Of a stretch of DNA of 27,335 nucleotides, positions 16,357 to 23,925 are shown in pieces. Below the pieces are notes generated by a model. The model saw only the letters and a list, made by a program, of their open reading frames with translations. It was not told the origin of the DNA and did no database searches. This DNA is from Bacillota bacterium (lineage in GTDB: Bacteria > Bacillota_G > SHA-98 > UBA4971): assembly GCA_012512055.1 (NCBI GenBank), contig JAAZEW010000208.1, positions 1 through 27,335 on the forward strand. Reading direction: 5' to 3'. The translations under genes and the position numbers were made by a program. Numbering within the stretch: the stretch's first letter is position 1; each line of letters starts with the position of its first letter.

Positions 16357-16385
16357 AGTGTATCACTTCTCATAAGCAGTGACAA
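16357..16385 (-). promoter_or_regulatory. Sigma-A-type promoter for apbE
   Basis: On the minus strand TTGTCA (16385-16380) and TACACT (16362-16357) are separated by exactly 17 bp, and a TG sits one base before the -10 hexamer (TGATACACT). This gives an extended -10 promoter with five of six -35 matches. Transcription would begin near 16350, about 27 bases before the apbE start codon. Confidence 0.6.
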
Positions 16386-16496
16386 GCAGCCATTTCGGGT
16401 TGACCTGAAGTTATGTCATACGAAAGGAGGACGATGTTTAGGTTGACGCATGTTGGTAATGCTAATCATAAACATTCCCGAAGGGAAGTGGGTCTT

Positions 16497-16727
16497 GTGG
16501 CAAAGAAGAAAAGGAGTAAGGAACGTCAAAAGGCAGCGCGGGAAATGGACAGGCTAAAGTACGAAACTGCGGAGCAGCTTGGTTTAAGTGATGATTTGAG
16601 TGACCCGGACGAGCTTACAGTGAGAGAAGCAGGCAAGGTCGGAGGAGCCATGGTAAGGAAATTGGTCAAGAAAGGGAAACAGGCTATGGCCAAAGAAGGC
16701 TCAAGAAAGCCTGAAAGAAATCTTTAA
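16497..16727 (+). CDS. Alpha/beta-type small acid-soluble spore protein
   Basis: 76 residues if begun at GTG 16497. The segment LKYETAEQLGL followed by LTVREAGKVGGAMVRKLVKKGKQAM matches the two conserved helical motifs of alpha/beta SASPs, including the GV/GG region that contacts DNA and the Glu at the usual germination-protease region. These proteins coat and protect spore DNA. The N-terminus MAKKKRSKERQKAAREM is more basic than usual. An ATG at 16434 right behind AAAGGAGG gives a 97-residue form, but the spacing of 3 bases is tight; a start at 16413 is also open. This is the only plus-strand gene in the window. A near sigma-G -10, CATACGA at 16418-16424, lacks a matching -35. Confidence 0.8.
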   Translation: MAKKKRSKERQKAAREMDRLKYETAEQLGLSDDLSDPDELTVREAGKVGGAMVRKLVKKGKQAMAKEGSRKPERNL

Positions 16728-16777
16728 GTAAGCCAAAAAGATCCATGCCACTCCTCCGGGGCAGATAATGGACGGAA

Positions 16778-16845
16778 AGTTGCCGGTGCGGCAGATGAAA
16801 TACTACATGCCTGCCAAACACCGGCAACTCTCATTACTGTTTTGT
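16778..16845 (+). terminator. Rho-independent terminator of the SASP gene
   Basis: A perfect 11-bp stem, AGTTGCCGGTG (16778-16788) with CACCGGCAACT (16819-16829), encloses an inner GGCAG/CTGCC stem. It is followed on the plus strand by CTCATTACTGTTTTG. The T-run is short but the stem is very stable. The boundary with element copy 3 (from 16840) lies in the T-run. Confidence 0.6.
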
Positions 16846-16935
16846 CAAGGCAACCCGCTTGGGGAGCCGTCCCCTTAGTGCAACACCGCAACCCTGCACA
16901 GTACGTACACTTTCCGGAACCGGCGATCTACTTAG
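16840..16935 (-). repeat. Dispersed intergenic element, copy 3 (96 bp, tail missing)
   Basis: Minus orientation. The head CTAAGTAGATC begins at 16935 and the element runs through the GTACGTAC unit and an extra module with a GGGGA/TCCCC hairpin (also present in copy 4). It ends after GCCTTGACAAAA at 16840, where other copies continue with the CCGGCC hairpin, second unit and tail. Instead the SASP terminator follows. The head contains the TAA stop codon of rnfB (16932-16934). Confidence 0.8.
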
Positions 16936-17762
16936 CTTGCGCTTCTAGCTTCATCTACGAGAGTAGCATTATCCCTCATTACAATGCACTTTGTCGGGCA
17001 TTTCTCAACACAGATGCCGCAGGCGTCACACTCATCACCGTTGATTGCGGCAAGATTATCCTGAAGGGTAATAGCACCTTTCGGACACGCTTTGGCACAT
17101 ATTCCGCACCCTATACATCCAATCTTACATGTCTTCCTGACTTCAGCGCCTCTGGCCTTTGAGCAACAAAGCACCGTAACCTGCTGTGACATGGGCATAA
17201 GCCGGATTATTCCCCTGGGGCATGCGTCAACGCACATGCCACATGACGTGCATTTTTCCTCATCTACAATTGGCAGCCCGGAAGGCCCCATATGAATAGC
17301 GTCGAACTTGCATACGTCAACACAGGATCCCAAGCCGAGACATCCGTACACGCATGACTTTGCGCCGCCTGCAACCATATTCTGAGCCTTACATTGGCGA
17401 AGTCCGTCATAAACATACCTGGGCTTGCATTTCTCATCAGTGCCCTGGCAAAAAACCCTGGCAACCTTCTTCCCGGTCTCTGTAACAGGCTCAACTCCCA
17501 TAATGGCAGCAATCCGAGACGCAGTGTCGCTGCCGGAGACAGGACATGCATTGACAGGAGCATCCCCTGCTACTATAGAGGCAGCCAAACCTGAACACCC
17601 GGGAAATCCGCATGCGCCACAATTAGCCCCCGGCAGGAGCCCGGCTATTTCATCCTGCCTCGGATCCTGTTCCACATGGAATTTCCTTGCTGCGACAGCA
17701 AGAACGAGTCCGAAGACCGCCCCGGTCAACCCCAGAACTAATACTGCAGGTGCAACTTCCAT
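16932..17762 (-). CDS. rnfB: RnfB, multi-iron-sulfur ferredoxin-accepting subunit
   Basis: 276 residues. One N-terminal membrane helix (VLVLGLTGAVFGLVLAVAA) is followed by an Fe-S domain (LPGANCGACGFPGCSGLA). Then come several ferredoxin-type clusters, e.g. CTSCGMCVDACPRGI, CIGCGICAKACPKGAI and CDACGICVEKCPTKCI. RnfB takes electrons from reduced ferredoxin into the Rnf complex on the cytoplasmic face. It is the last gene of rnfCDGEAB, the canonical clostridial order, 23 bp after rnfA. The stop codon lies inside the terminus of element copy 3. Confidence 0.95.
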   Translation of the reverse strand: MEVAPAVLVLGLTGAVFGLVLAVAARKFHVEQDPRQDEIAGLLPGANCGACGFPGCSGLAASIVAGDAPVNACPVSGSDTASRIAAIMGVEPVTETGKKVARVFCQGTDEKCKPRYVYDGLRQCKAQNMVAGGAKSCVYGCLGLGSCVDVCKFDAIHMGPSGLPIVDEEKCTSCGMCVDACPRGIIRLMPMSQQVTVLCCSKARGAEVRKTCKIGCIGCGICAKACPKGAITLQDNLAAINGDECDACGICVEKCPTKCIVMRDNATLVDEARSAS

Positions 17763-17785
17763 CTAATATCACCTCTCATCGCCGC

Positions 17786-18385
17786 CTACATCACTCCGAA
17801 TAAGGCTTGTAACCTGAAACCGGCGAAACCCAGAAACGCCATGGACATGAGTCCGGCAGTTATGAGTGCTATGGGAAAGCCCTTTAGAGATTCCGGGATC
17901 TCGCTGAGTTCCATTCGCTCGCGAATGGCAGCAAACAGCAATATCGCAAGCGCGAATCCTGATGCTCCTGCCACGCCGTTGACAGCAGCCTCCAGCAGGT
18001 TATAGCTCTCCGACACGTTCAAGATCGTTACTCCGAGAACTGCACAGTTCGTCGTAATCAACGGAAGATAGATACCCAAAGCTTGATACAGCGGCGGGCT
18101 CGTCTTCTGTATCACCATCTCCACCAGTTGGACTAAAGCTGCGATAATAAGGATAAAACCTATCGTTTGAAGGTATTCAAGCCCCAGTGGGACAAGGATC
18201 ATATGACGAAAGAACCATGTAACTACCGAGGCAAGGCCCATGACGAAAATCACGGCTGCGCTCATTCCGGCAGCAGTCTCAACTCGCTGGGATATCCCGA
18301 TAAACGGACATATCCCGAGGAATCTTGACAAGATGAAGTTATTCAGGAGCACCCCGCCGAAGAATATAACAAGCAACTTCCCCAT
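17786..18385 (-). CDS. rnfA: RnfA, membrane subunit of the Rnf complex
   Basis: 199 residues, six predicted membrane helices. NNFILSRFLGICPFIGISQ near the N-terminus and LITTNCAVLGVTI in the middle contain the conserved Cys residues thought to hold the intramembrane iron-sulfur centre shared with RnfE. It starts at ATG 18385, three bases after rnfE, and precedes rnfB. Confidence 0.95.
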   Translation of the reverse strand: MGKLLVIFFGGVLLNNFILSRFLGICPFIGISQRVETAAGMSAAVIFVMGLASVVTWFFRHMILVPLGLEYLQTIGFILIIAALVQLVEMVIQKTSPPLYQALGIYLPLITTNCAVLGVTILNVSESYNLLEAAVNGVAGASGFALAILLFAAIRERMELSEIPESLKGFPIALITAGLMSMAFLGFAGFRLQALFGVM

Positions 18386-18388
18386 ATG

Positions 18389-19021
18389 CTATCCCTCCTG
18401 TGCCCTCTTTTTGCTCCTACTCGCCACCCAGTTCAGCAAGCCTATTAAGAGCCCCAGGGTGATAAACCCACCGGGTGGAAGGATTACCATGACTGCAGCC
18501 AAGCTCTGGTCAAAAATGCGGATCCCCGCGAACCCGAAATCAGGAATAGCCAAGATAGTCCCTGTGCCGAGCAACTCTCTTATCGCACTCAGTCCGCACA
18601 GAGCCAAGGTCCATCCAAGCCCCATACCCAGGCCGTCAGCTAACGAATCCATTATCCCATGCTGGAAAGCAAAAGCCTCCGCTCTTGCGAAGATGATGCA
18701 GTTGACTACTATGAGCGGAATGAATATCCCGAGCACTTCATGAAGGCCCGGTAAGAATGCTGCCATAATCAAGTCAACTGTTGTTACGAAGGTCGCAATA
18801 ACCACAACAAAAATGGGTATCCGAATCTTCTCAGGCGTAACTTTCCTGAGAGCCGAAATAATCACGTTTGAGCCCACCAGCACAAACGTAGCAGCAAGCC
18901 CCATGCCTATCCCATTAGAGATAGCCAGGCTCGTCGCGAGAGTCGGACACATGCCGAGAAGCATCCGAAAAGTAGGATTCTCATCGATAATCCCTTTGCT
19001 GAATTCAGACCTAAAGCTCAT
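18389..19021 (-). CDS. rnfE: RnfE, membrane subunit of the Rnf complex
   Basis: 210 residues, six membrane helices. NPTFRMLLGMCPTLATS and LIVVNCIIFARAEAFA mirror the RnfA motifs with inverted topology. The ATG at 19021 is preferred, with AGGGGG nine bases upstream; it overlaps the rnfG stop by 11 bp. A frame seven residues longer is open but lacks a start signal. Confidence 0.94.
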   Translation of the reverse strand: MSFRSEFSKGIIDENPTFRMLLGMCPTLATSLAISNGIGMGLAATFVLVGSNVIISALRKVTPEKIRIPIFVVVIATFVTTVDLIMAAFLPGLHEVLGIFIPLIVVNCIIFARAEAFAFQHGIMDSLADGLGMGLGWTLALCGLSAIRELLGTGTILAIPDFGFAGIRIFDQSLAAVMVILPPGGFITLGLLIGLLNWVASRSKKRAQEG

Positions 19022-19619
19022 TTTCCAGTGCCCCCTTGCCACTTACAACCTCAAACACTTGAAGAGCTTCATTCACTGCATTTGCAACTGCCCTCGAAGA
19101 GACGGTGGCGCCTGCAATCGCATCGACCCCGCCTCCGTCTTTCTTCACTTTTACCTCAGTTCCCGCTGGAATCCCGACGAATCCCATTTGAAACTCTCTT
19201 GTCGCAACACTTGCGCCAAGCCCGGGTGTCTCAGAATGCCGGATCACAGAAACGCCTCGGACGTTCCCACTGGAAGACACACCTACCACAGTCTCAATGA
19301 CGCCGCCGTATCCTTGCGGAAAACACATAAATGCAAAGCCTGTACGCTCTCCCCGGGAGTAACCTGTATACATCTTGTTGGCAATGGCAAAGCGCACGTT
19401 TCCTGCGGCAGAGGCCTCAGCTTTCGCAAGGGAAAGAGTCTCTGTCTCGTCGCGGAACTCCTCAGCTTCCGGGAGCACGTCTCTCAGAGCCTGCTGCAGG
19501 CGAATGGTTGCCTGTGCCGCAATACGGTCACGGGTGATCCCGTCAACGACTGCCAAGACAGCGCCGGCAACTGCGCATATTATAAGAAGCACAACACCTA
19601 ACCGCAGTACTTCACGCAA
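19011..19619 (-). CDS. rnfG: RnfG, covalently flavinylated subunit
   Basis: 202 residues. An N-terminal membrane helix (VVLLIICAVAGAVLAVV) precedes an FMN-binding domain outside the membrane. The flavinylation motif reads DAIAGATVSS near residues 166-175, with the acceptor Thr at about 172; Ala stands where Ser or Thr is often found before the Gly. FMN attachment is expected from the ApbE encoded at 15208-16323. The start is TTG at 19619, overlapping the rnfD stop by 8 bp, with GGAGAGG upstream. Confidence 0.93.
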   Translation of the reverse strand: MREVLRLGVVLLIICAVAGAVLAVVDGITRDRIAAQATIRLQQALRDVLPEAEEFRDETETLSLAKAEASAAGNVRFAIANKMYTGYSRGERTGFAFMCFPQGYGGVIETVVGVSSSGNVRGVSVIRHSETPGLGASVATREFQMGFVGIPAGTEVKVKKDGGGVDAIAGATVSSRAVANAVNEALQVFEVVSGKGALENEL

Positions 19620-20565
19620 CCCTCTTCACCTCTCCGAACTTCCGTGGTATTGTGTATCTCTCTACCAAAGCCGTGGCAGCGTTCATTATGAGAATCGCGT
19701 AGCAAACCCCTTCAGGATATCCGCCGTAGAGCCGTATCAAGGGCACAAGCAAACCGCATCCAACCCCGTAGGCTATCTGGCCTCTTGGAGTCACCGGACT
19801 GGTAACATAGTCCGTAGCCATGAAAAACGCGCCCAAAAGCAGGCCTCCTGCGAGAATGTGAAACAGCGGGTCTTGTCCAAAAAGCGCTGTCAGCACGGCG
19901 ACTGTGCCTATGAAGCTGAGCGGAATTCTAAGGTTTATATGCCCTCGATATATAAGGTACGCAGCCCCTATCAGAATAGCAAGAGCCGAGGTTTCACCGA
20001 TACAGCCCGCAACCCGCCCCCAGAATAAGTCAATGTAAGGCGCCTTAATCTTCATGTACTTCATGAGAACCAGAGGAGTCGCAGTGGTCATGGCGTCAAA
20101 CCTCGGTATCCAAGTTGCCTCATGAACCGGCCACCGCCATCTGGTCATAAACACAGGCCAAGAAGCCAAGAGGAACGCCCTGCCGATAAGCGCAGGGTTG
20201 AATATATTCTGACCCAGCCCTCCGAAGGTAAACTTGGCTATCGCTATGGAAAATATTGACCCGATAGCCCCGGCCCATAGCGGCAAATCAGGGGGAACCA
20301 CAAGAGCAAGCAACAAGCCGGTAACCGCTGCGCTGTAGTCTCTCACTGTCACAGGTTTGCCGCAAATCTTCCCGAGCGCCGCCTCGGTAATAACCGCTGA
20401 CCCCACACATACTGCCATCATACTGAGCGCCTGCAATCCGAAAAACCATACGCCTGCAAAACATGCAGGCATAAGCGCCAGAATAACGTCACTCATTATC
20501 ATCGGAGTTGAGACAGTCGTATGTTGGTGCGGTGATGAAGATACTATGAATCCTTCGCCTTCCAT
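19612..20565 (-). CDS. rnfD: RnfD, flavinylated membrane subunit
   Basis: 317-residue polytopic membrane protein of the NqrB/RnfD family. Recognisable segments are the N-terminal SSSPHQHTTVSTPMIMSDVI, then GGLGQNIFNPALIGRAFLL and FDAMTTATPLVLMK. In the last, the Thr of ATPL (about 163) is the probable covalent FMN site modified by ApbE. It carries electrons across the membrane to RnfG. It starts at ATG 20565 behind GGAGG, 55 bp after rnfC. Confidence 0.94.
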   Translation of the reverse strand: MEGEGFIVSSSPHQHTTVSTPMIMSDVILALMPACFAGVWFFGLQALSMMAVCVGSAVITEAALGKICGKPVTVRDYSAAVTGLLLALVVPPDLPLWAGAIGSIFSIAIAKFTFGGLGQNIFNPALIGRAFLLASWPVFMTRWRWPVHEATWIPRFDAMTTATPLVLMKYMKIKAPYIDLFWGRVAGCIGETSALAILIGAAYLIYRGHINLRIPLSFIGTVAVLTALFGQDPLFHILAGGLLLGAFFMATDYVTSPVTPRGQIAYGVGCGLLVPLIRLYGGYPEGVCYAILIMNAATALVERYTIPRKFGEVKRVA

Positions 20566-20620
20566 TTCCTAATCCCTCCGAACTCCCACTTGTCAAGGCT
20601 TTCCCAGTCCAATTTAAGCA

Positions 20621-21949
20621 TTATCCACGCTTGACATTGCGCCTTGCCCTAATCTCAGCTTTTGCCAGCCGAATGCCTTGCACCAATCGGCGCCGTGACG
20701 GGCAAATAAAGCTACAACATCCGCACTCTATGCAGTCAAGTGCGCCCAGCCTCTCGGAATCATCAAACCGTGAGGCTTCCGCATAACCTGCTATCCAAAT
20801 AGGCATGAGATTCATTGGGCACGTTTCTACGCACTTGCCACATCTTATGCATGGGAGTACATCATCTAAAACAACTTCCTTATCCGAAAGAAGCAGTATT
20901 CCTGACGTGCCTTTTGTCACGGGAATCTCTGTAGTATACTGCGCTATACCCATCATAGGCCCACCGATTATCGCCTTTTTCGGAGGGATCCGGAGCCCAC
21001 CGCACGCCTCAATAATGTCATTCACCAGAGTGCCTATGGGAACCATGAGATTCCCTGGCTCTTTCACACAGCTTCCGGCTATGGTAACGACACGCCTTGT
21101 GAGCGGCATGCCGTCAAGGACCGCCTCTTTAACTGCAACCGCAGTGCCTACGTTGTTTACGACTACGCCCACATCCACCGGTAGTCCTCCTGAAGGCACT
21201 TCGCGCCCGAGAATTGCCGAAATCAACTGTTTCTCAGCGCCTTGCGGGTACTTGACTCCGAGAGGCACAATCCCAATCCTGTCGTCCCCTTCGGCAACTT
21301 CCCTCAAAGCCGAAATGGCGTCAGGCTTGTTATTCTCAATGCCTATGACCGCGCGTTCCACCCCTATGGTTTTCATAAGCAGCCTGGCGCCGGCAACTAC
21401 GTCAGCCGGGCGCTCCACCATGAGCCTGTGGTCAGCGGAAAGATAGGGCTCGCACTCTGCACCGTTAAGCAGCAGGGTATCGAAGGTCTTGCCTGCCGGC
21501 GGAGTAAGCTTGAAATACGTAGGGAATGCAGCCCCTCCGAGGCCTACGATACCTGCCTCGCGAATGATTCCAATAAGCTCGTCGGGAGTCAGATTATCAG
21601 CGTTATCCCGAGGCTTTATTGTCTCATCCGGGGTGTCAAGGCCATCAGACTCAATCACGATAGAAAGCCCGTCCACACCGCTTGACTGCGGGTGCTTTGC
21701 GACAGCCTTTACCTTGCCCGACACACTGGCATGAATAGGAGATGTAAGATGCGCCTTGCTGTCCCCGATCTTTTGCCCTACCTTGACTTCATCCCCAACC
21801 TTCACAATAGGCTCGCACGGAGCGCCGGTATGCTGATGAAGGGGGATCACCACCTTCCCAGGCGAAGGCATCGGCCTAATCGGCTTGGCGTAAGTCGCAT
21901 CTTTGTTATAGCTGGGATGGACTCCTCCCTTGAAAGTCCTAATTGCCAT
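20621..21949 (-). CDS. rnfC: RnfC, NADH-linked subunit of the Rnf complex
   Basis: 442 residues. A barrel-sandwich N-terminus (PLHQHTGAPCEPIVKVGDEVKVGQKIG) is followed by the SLBB/FMN-NADH-binding core (IVGLGGAAFPTYFKL, LLLNGAECEPYLSADHRLM). Two [4Fe-4S] ferredoxin motifs near the C-terminus are CIRCGKCVETCP and CIECGCCSFICP. It is the site where NAD is reduced on the cytoplasmic side. ATG at 21949 fits the family N-terminus (AIRTFKGGVHP) and has GGGGGAG upstream; the longer frame to 22012 lacks a ribosome-binding site. It is the first gene of the rnf operon. Confidence 0.95.
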   Translation of the reverse strand: MAIRTFKGGVHPSYNKDATYAKPIRPMPSPGKVVIPLHQHTGAPCEPIVKVGDEVKVGQKIGDSKAHLTSPIHASVSGKVKAVAKHPQSSGVDGLSIVIESDGLDTPDETIKPRDNADNLTPDELIGIIREAGIVGLGGAAFPTYFKLTPPAGKTFDTLLLNGAECEPYLSADHRLMVERPADVVAGARLLMKTIGVERAVIGIENNKPDAISALREVAEGDDRIGIVPLGVKYPQGAEKQLISAILGREVPSGGLPVDVGVVVNNVGTAVAVKEAVLDGMPLTRRVVTIAGSCVKEPGNLMVPIGTLVNDIIEACGGLRIPPKKAIIGGPMMGIAQYTTEIPVTKGTSGILLLSDKEVVLDDVLPCIRCGKCVETCPMNLMPIWIAGYAEASRFDDSERLGALDCIECGCCSFICPSRRRLVQGIRLAKAEIRARRNVKRG

Positions 21950-22020
21950 GTTCTCAAATACTCCCCCTTCCGACAATCTTACAGTCTCCCTAATAACCGA
22001 ATACCTTTTCAAAGTTAATT

Positions 22021-22049
22021 TTCATAATCCATATAAGATAATACCACAA
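22021..22049 (-). promoter_or_regulatory. Candidate promoter for the rnf operon
   Basis: In the AT-rich stretch before rnfC the minus strand has TTGTGG (22049-22044) and TATGAA (22026-22021) at 17-bp spacing. TATTAT at 22043-22038 is an alternative -10 without a good -35. The matches are modest; the call is based mainly on position after two terminators and before a new operon. Confidence 0.3.
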
Positions 22050-22106
22050 TTGACCCGGTTATGCAGAACTGACCCCATACTACTGTAAACAACTGCAAAA
22101 CGTAAA

Positions 22107-22129
22107 GGGGCGTCCGACTTACGCGCCCC
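22107..22129 (-). terminator. Second of two tandem terminators after fhs
   Basis: On the minus strand GGGGCG and CGCCCC pair around an 11-base loop and are followed at once by TTTACGTTTTG. It lies about 50 bp beyond the first hairpin; both are trailed by ACGTTTTGC. Confidence 0.5.
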
Positions 22130-22179
22130 CGAGGTTGCTCAGGCATTCCGGTTGAACCTTCCCATTAGTCGCAAAACGT

Positions 22180-22203
22180 CCCGGCGGCATAAGCGCCGCC
22201 GGG
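22180..22203 (-). terminator. First of two tandem terminators after fhs
   Basis: A perfect 9-bp GC-rich stem (CCCGGCGGC with GCCGCCGGG, 6-base loop) begins 22 bp after the fhs stop codon and is followed on the minus strand by ACGTTTTGCG. It separates the nfnAB-fhs unit from the rnf operon. Confidence 0.6.
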
Positions 22204-22225
22204 AAAATCAACAACAAAATCACCG

Positions 22226-23923
22226 CTAGAATAGGCCGACAATATTACCCTCATCGTCAATGTCGACATTCTCTGCAGCAGGATGCTTGGGAAGGCCCGG
22301 CATAGTCATCATTTGTCCGCAAAGGGGAACAATGAACCCTGCCCCTGCAGATATCCGCACCTCGCGCACGTTGAGTTCCCAATCAGTGGGCGCCCCTCTT
22401 AAAGCAGGATCGTCAGTCAGCGAAAGCTGTGTCTTTGCGGTGCAAATCGGCAAGCCTCCTAAGCCCTGCCTTTCGATGGTCCTGATGTCGCGCTCTGAAG
22501 AACCTGAGTAAATGACCCCCTTGGCTCCATAAATCTCCTTGGCCAGCTTCTCGATTTTATCCTTCACCGGAGTATCCAGTTCGTACAAGAACCTGAAGTC
22601 AGGCTTCTCTTGCTCCAGGCAATCCAAGACTTCCCTGGCCAGCTCGAGGCCGCCTTCACCGCCACGGCCCACCACTTCAGATATAGCAGCGCGAACTCCT
22701 AAATCATCACAATGCTTCTTCAAGAATTCCAGCTCTTCCTCATCATCAGTGGGGAATCTGTTAATGGCTACAACGACTGGAAGGCCGAACTTCTCCCTTA
22801 CGTTCTCTATGTGTTTATCCAGGTTCTCGCAGCCCTTCTCTAAAACAGCCAGGTTCGTCTCAGCAAGTTTGTCCTTCGGCGCTCCGCCGTGGTGGTTAAG
22901 GGCACGGGCAGACGCAACGATCACAACTACGTCAGGCCTCAGGTCGCTCATACGGCATATTATGTCGAAGAACTTCTCAGCACCGAGATCAGCAGCGAAC
23001 CCGCCTTCTGTAATGGCATAGTCGGCCAACCTGAGAGCCGTTTGCGTAGCCACAATGCTGTTATTGCCATATGCAATATTCGCGAAAGGCCCGCAGTGCA
23101 CGAAAGCAGGCTGCCCCTCCAGGGTCTGGACTAAATTCGGTTTTATCGCTTCCTTCATAATGACCGCCATAGCCCCAACTGCTCCCAAATCAGCAGCAGT
23201 GACAGGCTTCCCATCGTACGTGTATCCCACGATAAGCTTGGCAAAACGCTCTTTCAAAGTGCTTATCGACGGAGATAACCCGAAACAGGCCATTATCTCC
23301 GATGCCACGGTAATGTCAAATCCGCTCTCCATGGGAGTGCCGTTTGCCTTTCCTCCCAGGCCGACTACTATGTTACGCAACTGCCTGTCGCTTATATCCA
23401 TAACGCGACGCCATGCAATTCTCCTGGGATCGATACCGAGATCGTTCCCTTGGTGAATATGGTTCTCCACCATGGCTGCAAGGAGGTTATGAGCCGCGCC
23501 TACCGCGTGGATGTCCCCGGTGAAATGGAGGTTAATGTCCTCCATAGGAAGCACCTGTGAGTATCCGCCTCCTGCAGCTCCGCCCTTAATGCCAAAAGTG
23601 GGTCCAAGTGACGGCTCTCTGAGGGCAACCATAACACTCTTCTCCATTTTCCCCAGAGCTTGAGCCAGTCCTACAGCCGTACACGTCTTGCCTTCACCGG
23701 CAGGCGTAGCCGTTATCGCAGTGGTGTAAATCAGTTTCCCGTAAGGACGTGCTTTCAGCCTTTCGATAGTCTCCAAGCTAACCTTTGCCATATACTTACC
23801 GTAGAATTCAAGATCATCCTCAGTAAGTCCTATGCTTTTCGCGATTTCCAGGATAGGCTTGAGCTTTGCGCTCTGTGCAATCTCGATGTCAGGAGGAATT
23901 CTACCGTAAGTCCCTTTTGACAT
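22226..23923 (-). CDS. fhs: Formate-tetrahydrofolate ligase (10-formyl-THF synthetase)
   Basis: 565 residues, close to the family's usual 555-560. It condenses formate, ATP and THF to 10-formyl-THF, the entry of formate into the methyl branch of the Wood-Ljungdahl pathway or, in reverse, a source of ATP. The nucleotide loop TPAGEGKT is at residues 73-80, followed by [22 protein letters not shown] and [11 protein letters not shown]. Later [18 protein letters not shown] and [14 protein letters not shown] are highly conserved. The ATG lies two bases after the nfnB stop, with GGAAGGGG upstream. No other C1-pathway genes are present in the window, so its pathway context (acetogenesis, syntrophy or purine supply) stays open. 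Confidence 0.97.
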   Translation of the reverse strand: MSKGTYGRIPPDIEIAQSAKLKPILEIAKSIGLTEDDLEFYGKYMAKVSLETIERLKARPYGKLIYTTAITATPAGEGKTCTAVGLAQALGKMEKSVMVALREPSLGPTFGIKGGAAGGGYSQVLPMEDINLHFTGDIHAVGAAHNLLAAMVENHIHQGNDLGIDPRRIAWRRVMDISDRQLRNIVVGLGGKANGTPMESGFDITVASEIMACFGLSPSISTLKERFAKLIVGYTYDGKPVTAADLGAVGAMAVIMKEAIKPNLVQTLEGQPAFVHCGPFANIAYGNNSIVATQTALRLADYAITEGGFAADLGAEKFFDIICRMSDLRPDVVVIVASARALNHHGGAPKDKLAETNLAVLEKGCENLDKHIENVREKFGLPVVVAINRFPTDDEEELEFLKKHCDDLGVRAAISEVVGRGGEGGLELAREVLDCLEQEKPDFRFLYELDTPVKDKIEKLAKEIYGAKGVIYSGSSERDIRTIERQGLGGLPICTAKTQLSLTDDPALRGAPTDWELNVREVRISAGAGFIVPLCGQMMTMPGLPKHPAAENVDIDDEGNIVGLF

Positions 23924-23925
23924 AT

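Noticed and set aside
16394..16424. Sigma-G promoter for the SASP gene with -10 CATACGA
   Set aside because: The -10 differs by one base and no acceptable -35 is present at 17-18 bp; mentioned only in the gene entry.
18813..19601. 262-codon plus-strand open frame over rnfE/rnfG, and other long antisense frames (e.g. 20805-21446, 11904-12476, 19375-20028)
   Set aside because: They lie antisense to well-conserved genes and have no recognisable domains; they reflect codon bias of the real strand.
20590..20602. TTGTCAAGGC in the rnfC-rnfD spacer resembling an internal element word
   Set aside because: Only ten bases match and neither terminus nor core is nearby; likely chance.
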